NCBI RefSeq assembly: GCF_013085465.1
Contig: NZ_CP049838.1
Span: forward strand, 5,828,001 to 5,892,000
DNA length: 64,000 bases
Direction of reading: 5' to 3'
From: Streptomyces asoensis
Lineage (GTDB): Bacteria > Actinomycetota > Actinomycetes > Streptomycetales > Streptomycetaceae
In this document: positions 58,098 to 64,000 of the stretch, one piece after another
Numbering within the stretch: position 1 is the stretch's first letter
How the letters are laid out: the number at the start of each line of letters is the position of its first letter
Position numbers and translations under genes: made by a program
Notes under the pieces: model-generated
The model's input: only the letters and a program-made list of their open reading frames with translations
What the model was told of the DNA's origin: nothing
Database searches by the model: none

Positions 58098-58962
58098 CGC
58101 GCGCCTCCTCGGGGTCGGGTCCGGTGCGGACGGCGGGGGAGGCCGCCGGTGCCGGAACGGCCGGCAGGGGGCTCTTCGGCCGGGTCCGGCCGGTGGGGAC
58201 GTACGACGTGCGGGGCAGCCAGCGGGTGAGGCGGCGACCGAGGAGTTCCACGGCCGTGGACGTGGCCCAGCCGAGCACGCCGATCGTGACCATGCCGACG
58301 AACACCCCCGGGTAGTCGACGACCGTGTAGTCCTGCCAGGTGCGGTAGCCGACGCCGTACTGACCGGAGATCATCTCGGCGGAGATCACACAGATCCACG
58401 ACACCCCGATGCCGACCGACAGGCCGCCGAAGATGCCCGGCAGCGCCCCGGGCAGGACGACCGAGCCGAGGATCCGCCACCGGCCACCGCCCATGGTGCG
58501 GACCGCCTCCTCCCACCCGGGGGGCAGCGCGCGGACCGCGTGCCGGGTGGAGACCAGGACCGGGAAGAAGGCGGCGGTGAAGGTGATGAAGACGATGCCC
58601 TGTTCGTTGGAGGGGAAGAGCAGGATCGCGACGGGCACCAGGGCGATCGCGGGGATCGGGCGGACGACTTCGAGGATCGGTCCGAGCAGGTCCTCGGCGA
58701 GCCGCGAGCGCGCCACGAGCACGCCCGTGGCCACGCCCAGGACGGCGGCCAGGAGGAATCCGGTGACGATGCGGGTGAGGCTGTCGGTGAGGTCGGTCCA
58801 GTAGTCGTCGCCGGTCAGGCGGTCGGCGAAGGCGCGGGCCACGTCGGCGACCGTGGGGAACTGCGAGAAACGCAACCACAGGTCGATGTTCAGGCTGGTC
58901 AGCAGCTGCCACAGGCCGAGGGCGGCCGCCACCGAGGCCACCCGCAGCGCATACCGGGTCAC
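58081..58962 (-). CDS. ABC importer permease, sulfonate/nitrate type
   Basis: 293 aa from GTG 58962, overlapping the binding-protein stop by 4 nt. Six or so helices and the BPD_transp_1 coupling loop EEAVRTMGGGRWRILGSVVLPGALPGIFGGL (quoted in parts of the EAA motif: EAVRTMGGG, then VVLPGALPG). The C-terminal ~35 residues are Pro/Ala-rich and cytosolic. Belongs to the SsuC/TauC group. Confidence 0.94.
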
Positions 58963-60299
58963 GACACCCGCCCCAGCGCGTCGGCGTACGTGACGACGCG
59001 GGCGCCGCCATGGGAGTCGACGTAGGCCTGCGCGGTCGCCGGGGCGACGAACGGCAGGAGCGTCGCGCCGTCGGCCACCCAGACGGCCTTGTCGGCGAAC
59101 CACAGGGTGCCGGTGGTGGCGTCGGGGACGTAGGCGGCGCGGATGCCCTCCTTGTGCTGCGCGACGTAGGTCAGCAGCTCGGCGGGCGTCTCGAAGGTAC
59201 GGGTCTCCGTGGCGTCCTTGGGCCAGACCTCGCTCGCGGCCGGTGCGGGCGTGGCGGCGAGCTGCTTCGCGTAGGACGGGCCGAGCGCCTTCTTCACGTA
59301 CTGGTCGTCGACGAAGGAGTCCACGTCGATGTCTCCGGTCAGCTTGGCCGCCTTCAGGATCGAGACGTCCTCCTTGAGCGCGGCGACGAGCTGCGGCTTT
59401 ACGGCCGGGTCGAAGGTGGAGATGCCGTGGGCGCCGTTGTAGAGGTAGACGACCTCGGCGGGCAGGCCGGTGGCCTTGGCGACCTTCTCGGCGGCGGCCA
59501 CCGGGTGCGTGTCGAGGTAGTCGGTGGCTTCCGACTGCGCCTTCAGGAACGCCTCCAGCACGGCCGGGCGCTTCTTCGCGAAGTCCTCGCGGGCGGTGAC
59601 CCCGTGGAAGGTGGGCAGGTCCAACTGGGCGCCGTCGTACAGGGCCTTCGCTTTGCCCTGGTAGGCGAGCAGGCCGGGCCAGGCGACGAACTGCGAGAGC
59701 GCGTCGGCGCTGCCCGCGGAGAGGGCCGACGCGCCGACGGCCGGCTGCTGGTTGAGCTTCTCGATGCCCTTGGCCGGGTCGATGCCGGCGCGCTGCAAGG
59801 CCCGTACGAGGGTGCCGTCGGCGGCGGAACCGATGCTGGTGGAGACCTTCTTGCCCTTGAGGTCCTCGATGGAGGCGAGCTTGGAGTCGGGCGCCGTGAC
59901 GATGGTGTTGAGGCCGCCGCGGAGGTTGTAGCCGGTGACCGAGACCAGGTGGGTGGGCTTGCCGAGCTGTTTGCCCCGGGCCGCGTTGATGAGGAGCGGG
60001 AAGTCGCCCATCGAGCCGATGTCGATCTTCCCGGCGGTCATCTGCGCGGTGATGGGGGCGCCGGTGGCGTAGTCCTGCCAGTCCACCTTGTAGGTAGTGC
60101 CGTCGCCGAGGGCGTTCAGCTCCTTCTCGAAGTAGCCGAGTGAGCGCAGGAGGGTGCCGGCCGTGACGGTGTTGATGGTCTTGGACTGGTAGCCGACGGT
60201 GACGGTGACCGTGGAGCCGCTACCGGCCTCGGCGCTGCCGCATCCGGTGAGGGGGAGCAGGAGAAGGGCGGCGGACGCGGCTGTCGCTTTGGGTTTCAT
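58959..60299 (-). CDS. ABC binding lipoprotein (SsuA/NrtA type) with NosL-like C-terminal domain
   Basis: 446 aa from ATG 60299. Lipobox LLPLTGC at residue ~14-20, so membrane-anchored outside. Residues ~30-345: NMT1/SsuA-type periplasmic binding fold (TVGYQSKTINT, IDIGSMGDFPLL, GKKVSTSIGSAADGTL). Residues ~345-446: an extra domain (AAYVPDATTGTLWFADKAVWV, LPFVAPATAQAYVDSHGGARVVTYADAL split here into pieces) resembling the C-terminal half of NosL, a copper-handling lipoprotein of nitrous-oxide reductase systems. Typical SsuA proteins lack this tail. Ligand unknown. Confidence 0.9.
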   Translation of the reverse strand: MKPKATAASAALLLLPLTGCGSAEAGSGSTVTVTVGYQSKTINTVTAGTLLRSLGYFEKELNALGDGTTYKVDWQDYATGAPITAQMTAGKIDIGSMGDFPLLINAARGKQLGKPTHLVSVTGYNLRGGLNTIVTAPDSKLASIEDLKGKKVSTSIGSAADGTLVRALQRAGIDPAKGIEKLNQQPAVGASALSAGSADALSQFVAWPGLLAYQGKAKALYDGAQLDLPTFHGVTAREDFAKKRPAVLEAFLKAQSEATDYLDTHPVAAAEKVAKATGLPAEVVYLYNGAHGISTFDPAVKPQLVAALKEDVSILKAAKLTGDIDVDSFVDDQYVKKALGPSYAKQLAATPAPAASEVWPKDATETRTFETPAELLTYVAQHKEGIRAAYVPDATTGTLWFADKAVWVADGATLLPFVAPATAQAYVDSHGGARVVTYADALGRVS

Positions 60300-60314
60300 G
60301 GAGGTTCGGGCCTT

Positions 60315-60542
60315 TCACCGGAGCAGGTAGGGCATGTTGACCGTGACGGCACCGGTGGGACAGCGAGCCGCGCACGGGCCGCAGTACCAGCACTCGTCGA
60401 CGTGCATGTAGGCCTTGCCGTTGCTCTCGTCGATGGCGAGGGAGTCCAGCGGGCACATGTCCACACAGAGCGTGCAGCCGTCGATGCACTTCGACTCGTC
60501 GATGGTCACGGGCACGTCGGCCCGCTGGGGTGCCAAGGTCAT
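60315..60542 (-). CDS. two-cluster 4Fe-4S ferredoxin, AprB-like
   Basis: 75 aa from ATG 60542 with GGAG 7 nt upstream. Cluster ligands Cys19, 23, 26, 30 (CIDGCTLCVDMCP, with one extra residue between the first two) and Cys51, 54, 57, 61 (ECWYCGPCAARCP). The pattern CWxCxxCxxxCPxGA equals that of adenylylsulfate reductase beta subunit AprB, without its C-terminal tail. First structural gene of the operon; likely electron partner of the flavoprotein at 54394. Confidence 0.92.
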   Translation of the reverse strand: MTLAPQRADVPVTIDESKCIDGCTLCVDMCPLDSLAIDESNGKAYMHVDECWYCGPCAARCPTGAVTVNMPYLLR

Positions 60543-60552
60543 GGCTGTCTCC

Positions 60553-60582
60553 AGAAAAGTCCCGAGAAATTCTGAGAAATCC
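60553..60582 (-). repeat. three 10-bp direct repeats upstream of the ferredoxin gene
   Basis: On the minus strand, GGATTTCTCA, GAATTTCTCG and GGACTTTTCT follow one another (60582-60553), i.e. one helical turn apart, just before the ribosome site of the ferredoxin gene. Within them AGAA-T-TTCT is a small palindrome. Possible regulator site. Observed by eye. Confidence 0.5.
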
Positions 60583-60692
60583 CGCCCGGCGGTGAACCGA
60601 TGAGGCCGTGCCGAGCGATGAAGGGTTGAGGGCGGAGCGGAGGACGAGCAAGAGGGCGGAGAAGGGGGCGGAAGCGATGCCGGTGGGAGAGA

Positions 60693-61481
60693 TCAGAGGG
60701 AGCGGTGCAGCAGGCCGCTCATCGAGATGCGGTCTCCGCGGAAGCGGATGAACTCCAGGTCCACCGGGCGGCCGTCGGCGAGGTGGGTGAGGCGTTCGAG
60801 CATCAGGACGGCCGCGCCACGCGGTGCCTCCAGTACGGCGGCGGAGTGGGCGTCCGCGGTCACCGCCTCCAGGGTGATCTCGGCGTGGCCGAGGCGCTGC
60901 CCGGTGACTGCCTCCAGGAGCCGGAAGACGTCGGTGTTCTCCAGGTCGGCGCCGAGCAGGGCGGTGCCGATGTCGAGCGGGATGTAGGTGAGATCGAGAG
61001 AGAGGGGGAGGCCACCCAGACGGCGCAGGCGCTCGATGTAGAGCACGTCGGTGCCGGGCGGGACATGGAGGCGGTCGGCCACCGGGGCGGGCGCGGCGAC
61101 GGGGCCCATCGTGCGGACCTCGTTGGTGACGTGGCCGTGCTCGTGCAGGGTCTCCGCGAGGCCCATCAGACGGTCCAGGCCGTGCGGGTACTTCTGCGCC
61201 ACGACGACCGTGCCGACGCCCGGCAGGCGCTCCACCAGCCCCTCCGCCCGGAGCAGGTCGAGAGCCTGGCGGACGGTGTTGCGCGAGGCGCGGTAGTCGC
61301 CGGCGAGGGTCGACTCGTGGGGGAGCGTGCCGTCCGGGAAGCCGTCGGTGAGCAGCTGGCGGCGCAGGAGGTCCGCGAGCTGTCGGGCCTGGTCCGCGCG
61401 CAGCCGACGACGCGCACGGTGGGCGGCGACGGTGGTCGCGCCTTGGCCGGCGTGCTCTCGGATGCGGTCGGTGGGTGGCAT
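60693..61481 (-). CDS. GntR/HutC-family transcription regulator
   Basis: 262 aa; ATG 61481 (ATG 61493 possible). N-terminal winged helix of GntR type at ~20-90 (HESTLAGDYRASRNTVRQAL, then LRAEGLVERLPGVGTVVV), then a UTRA ligand domain at ~100-255. Same strand as and 150 bp upstream of the ferredoxin-ABC-flavoprotein operon, so it probably controls it in response to the imported compound. TATGGT 7 nt before the ATG may be a -10 of a leaderless message. Confidence 0.92.
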   Translation of the reverse strand: MPPTDRIREHAGQGATTVAAHRARRRLRADQARQLADLLRRQLLTDGFPDGTLPHESTLAGDYRASRNTVRQALDLLRAEGLVERLPGVGTVVVAQKYPHGLDRLMGLAETLHEHGHVTNEVRTMGPVAAPAPVADRLHVPPGTDVLYIERLRRLGGLPLSLDLTYIPLDIGTALLGADLENTDVFRLLEAVTGQRLGHAEITLEAVTADAHSAAVLEAPRGAAVLMLERLTHLADGRPVDLEFIRFRGDRISMSGLLHRSL

Positions 61482-61606
61482 GTTTCGAACCATAGCGAGC
61501 CAGTAGGAAAAGCGGTGTTGCCGGAGTGTTGCGCCACCTGCGGGAGCGTCAGACAAGGCGTTGACCTGGGAAAACAGGACCGGCTTACACAAGATCTGCC
61601 AGGTCG

Positions 61607-61648
61607 GGACAACGCCGTCAGGACAACGCCGTCAGGACAACGCCGTCA
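61607..61648. repeat. three perfect tandem copies of a 14-bp unit
   Basis: GGACAACGCCGTCA repeats exactly at 61607-61620, 61621-61634 and 61635-61648. The stretch spans the stop codon of the M56 peptidase gene (61632) and the upstream region of the GntR gene. It could be a replication-slippage repeat or a multi-copy operator. Confidence 0.92.
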
Positions 61649-62570
61649 GTCCCGGGGCGAAGGTGATCAGCAGGGGCAGCAGCGGCACCAGCGTGGCCAC
61701 CGTCGTCGTCAGCGCCCGCTGTCTGAGGAGCAGGCGCGGGGGCGGCTGGAGCAGGCGGTCGACCCGCTCGCCCAGGAGACGGTGGCTGGAGGCGCAGGAC
61801 AGGACGCCCCGGTGCTGGTTCAGCTCGATCAGGGCCAGCGCCGTGGTCAGGTGACCGCAGCGGCGCGACGCCGTGTCGTCGGCGGCGAGTTCGACCAGGC
61901 GGTGGGTCTGGTCGCAGAAGTGGGAGAAGAGCGGAATGCGGGGGAAGCCGGTGGCAAGGGCGGTCGAGAGGTGGAGCAGCCAGTCATGGTGGGCGCGGGC
62001 ATGGCCACGCTCATGGGTGAGGACGGCGTCCAGCTGGTGGGAGGTGAGGCGGTGCAGGGCGCCGGTCGTCACGATCAACTGGGGCGGGTTGCCCGGCATC
62101 CACCAGGCGTCCGGGTACTCGTCCTCCAGCACCAGGAGCGGGCCCCGGGCGGACGGCAGGCCGGCGGGCAGGTCGGGCGCGCGTTCACGCAGGTGGGCCC
62201 TGGCCCGGTTGCGGCGCCGACGCGCCTCGACAAGCTCGCGGGCCAGCATCGCGGTGGTCCAGGCGGCCCCGCAGGCCAGCAGCAGGGTCAGGGCCGCGGC
62301 CCACAAGGGGGCGGCGGAGAGGTCGTACGCCTCGGAGACCCCAGGCGGCGCGGGAGCGAAGACCCGGGCGCGGACCGTGTGGAACACGGCGGCGGCGCCC
62401 AGGGTCAGGGCGGTCAGGCAGCACAGCAGGACCGTGGCGACCAGGCACTGCCACACCCACAGTCCGATCACCGGCTCCCGCTCGGGCCAGGCGGACCGGG
62501 TGAGCGCGCGCGGGGCCGGCACGGCGGCGGACAGGGCGACGACGCTCAGCAGGAGCAGGCAGAGGGCCAT
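61632..62570 (-). CDS. M56 family membrane metallopeptidase (BlaR1/MecR1-like)
   Basis: 312 aa from ATG 62570 with GGAG 8 nt upstream. Three or four helices surround a cytosolic zinc-peptidase with His186-Glu187-x2-His190 (THERGH) and a downstream Glu in VELAADDTASRR. BlaR1 relatives cleave a BlaI-type repressor after sensing beta-lactams, but this protein lacks the C-terminal sensor domain, as do many actinomycete M56 proteins. The expected BlaI/MecI gene, normally just upstream, is absent here. Confidence 0.9.
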   Translation of the reverse strand: MALCLLLLSVVALSAAVPAPRALTRSAWPEREPVIGLWVWQCLVATVLLCCLTALTLGAAAVFHTVRARVFAPAPPGVSEAYDLSAAPLWAAALTLLLACGAAWTTAMLARELVEARRRRNRARAHLRERAPDLPAGLPSARGPLLVLEDEYPDAWWMPGNPPQLIVTTGALHRLTSHQLDAVLTHERGHARAHHDWLLHLSTALATGFPRIPLFSHFCDQTHRLVELAADDTASRRCGHLTTALALIELNQHRGVLSCASSHRLLGERVDRLLQPPPRLLLRQRALTTTVATLVPLLPLLITFAPGLTALS

Positions 62571-63018
62571 GCCATGGGCTCCGGATCCTGGTCGGGAAGG
62601 GTGCGTGGGCCACGTGCGCGCGGGGTCCGTAGGGCGTACCCGCGTGCGTGCGGCCTGCCACGGGCGGCGGGCTCGGCACGAGGACCGTGCCCGCCGCCAG
62701 TATGACGGCGGTTACCCCGGGAGTCAGCCCACGACGACACCCCGATTCAGCCCCGACCGCCCCGGCTCGCCGGCCTCGCCACTGTCAGCCACCCCACCAC
62801 CGGCTCGGTCACCGACACCGCTACCGCCACCGGCACCGCTACCGCCACCGGCACCGCTACCGCTACCGCCACCAGCACCGCCACCAGCACCGGCACCGGC
62901 ACCGGCACCGCCACCGCCACCAGCACCGGCACAGGCACCGACACCGGCACAGGCACCGATGTCGGCACCGGCACGAGCTGTGGCCCTGTCACCGGTGCCA
63001 GATCCGACCCCGGGCGCT
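62571..63018. repeat. hexanucleotide-repeat intergenic stretch
   Basis: Between M56 and the fumarylacetoacetase. Positions about 62810-62975 consist of imperfect ACCGGC/ACCGCC/ACCGCT-type hexamers. A frame on the minus strand from GTG 63022 to 62747 overlaps the fumarylacetoacetase stop by 4 nt (GTGA) and would encode 91 aa made mostly of Val/Pro/Ala alternations (VPVPV, VAVAV). It may be a coupled small gene or only a by-product of the repeat. No BlaI gene and no clear promoter seen. Confidence 0.7.
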
Positions 63019-64000
63019 TCACCCGGCGATCACCTGTCCGCTCACCTCTCCCAGGCCGACTCGCGTTCCGTCGGGGCCGGGAGCCCAGGCCGACAGGGTC
63101 ACCACGTCGCCGTCCTCCAGGAACGTGCGCTTGCCGTCGGGGAGCTCCAGCGGGTCACGGCCGTTCCAGGTCAGTTCCAGCAGGGAGCCGCGCTCGTGCG
63201 GCTGGGGGCCGCTCACCGTGCCCGAGCCGTACAGGTCGCCCGTGCGCAGGGAGGCGCCGTTGACCGTGAGGTGGGCGAGTTGCTGGGCGGCCGTCCAGTA
63301 CATGGTGGAGAAGGGCGGATCGGAGATCACCTGACCGTTGAGCGCGACGGAGATGCGCAGGTCGTAGCCGCCGGGTTCGGCCGCCGCGTCGTCCAGGTAG
63401 GGGAGGAGGGGGTGGGTCCGCTCCGGGGGCGTCACCCGCGCGTTCTCCAGGGCCTCCAGCGGGGTGATCCACGCCGACACCGATGTGGCGAACGACTTGG
63501 CGAGGAACGGGCCGAGAGGGACGTACTCCCAGGCCTGGAGGTCGCGGGCGGACCAGTCGTTGAGCAGGCACAGACCGAAGACGTGCTCGCGGAAGTCGGT
63601 CAGCGCGACCGGGCTGCCCTGCCGCGAGGGCACGCCGACCACGAAGCCGACCTCGGCCTCGATGTCGAGCCGCACGGAAGGGCCGAAGACGGGCGCCGGG
63701 GCGTCGGGCGCCTTGCGCTGGCCCGACGGGCGGACGACGTCCGTGCCGGAGACCACGACCGTGCCGGCCCGGCCGTGGTAGCCGATCGGCAGGTGCTTCC
63801 AGTTGGGCAGGAGGACGTCCCCGGCGTCCGGGCGGAAGATCGCTCCCGCGTTCCGGGCGTGGTGCTCGGACGAGTAGAAGTCCACGTAGTCGGCGACCTG
63901 GAAGGGAAGGTGCAGGGTCACGCCGGAAAGGGGATGGAAGAGCGGCTCGACGGTGGGCCGGTGGGCGGGGTCGGTCACCCACTCCGTCAGGGCGCGGCGC
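63019..64000 (-). CDS. fumarylacetoacetase (5' end beyond window edge)
   Basis: About 327 residues are visible; the frame runs off the right edge, and a GTG at 63978 is internal, since the family is ~400 aa and coding continues past it. Last step of tyrosine/homogentisate breakdown: hydrolyses fumarylacetoacetate to fumarate and acetoacetate. Motifs: VDFYSSEHHARNAG with the catalytic His, GYHGRAGTVVVSGT, LDIEAEVGFVVG (metal Glu), LLNDWSARDLQAWEY (metal Asp) and GDLYGSGTVSGP. Confidence 0.95.
   Translation of the reverse strand, partial: RRALTEWVTDPAHRPTVEPLFHPLSGVTLHLPFQVADYVDFYSSEHHARNAGAIFRPDAGDVLLPNWKHLPIGYHGRAGTVVVSGTDVVRPSGQRKAPDAPAPVFGPSVRLDIEAEVGFVVGVPSRQGSPVALTDFREHVFGLCLLNDWSARDLQAWEYVPLGPFLAKSFATSVSAWITPLEALENARVTPPERTHPLLPYLDDAAAEPGGYDLRISVALNGQVISDPPFSTMYWTAAQQLAHLTVNGASLRTGDLYGSGTVSGPQPHERGSLLELTWNGRDPLELPDGKRTFLEDGDVVTLSAWAPGPDGTRVGLGEVSGQVIAG

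Noticed and set aside
63976..63978. GTG at 63978 as the start of the fumarylacetoacetase gene
   Set aside because: Family proteins have ~80 more N-terminal residues and the frame stays open and protein-like to the window edge, so this GTG is an internal Val.

Overview
The window reads as a chromosomal segment of a Streptomyces or very close relative. Evidence: very high G+C with G/C-rich third codon positions, many GTG starts, ATGA/GTGA/TGATG gene overlaps, futalosine-pathway menaquinone genes (mqnA, mqnC), a WhiJ-type regulator/DUF397/anti-sigma trio, and a 14-gene nuo operon. I saw no rRNA, tRNA, CRISPR array, transposase or phage gene.

Left part (1-18.6 kb): a divergent fabG4-like/thiolase pair with two inverted repeats between them, a long-chain acyl-CoA ligase, several small membrane or unknown proteins, an MFS exporter divergent from an ArsR-type regulator across a perfect 29-bp palindrome, the WhiJ-type trio, a Tat-exported ketosteroid-dehydrogenase-like flavoprotein, an APH-type kinase, an operon resembling Bacillus RsbQ-RsbP plus a STAS antagonist, a methyltransferase and a cold-shock protein.

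Middle (18.8-52 kb): a respiratory-quinone region. mqnA, mqnC, a ubiE/menG methyltransferase, a MenJ-like reductase and nuoA-nuoN (complex I, which reduces menaquinone) lie within 33 kb. Interspersed are a Ser/Thr kinase, a prepilin-type peptidase, a GH18-like lipoprotein, a polysaccharide deacetylase/glycosyltransferase fusion followed by an acyltransferase (probable exopolysaccharide genes), a PASTA protein, a GNAT enzyme and an NlpC/P60 hydrolase. A good match to a Rex (NADH/NAD+ sensor) operator lies just upstream of nuoA.

Right part (52-64 kb): recQ, then the most unusual locus, all on the minus strand: GntR/HutC regulator, two-cluster ferredoxin resembling the AprB N-terminus, sulfonate-type ABC importer (binding lipoprotein with a NosL-like tail, permease, ATPase) and an AprA/fumarate-reductase-like flavoprotein fused to a HEAT-repeat domain. 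Its substrate cannot be read from the sequence, but it looks like an import-plus-redox pathway. An M56 peptidase, a hexanucleotide-repeat stretch and the 3' part of a fumarylacetoacetase gene close the window. The first and last genes are cut by the window edges.
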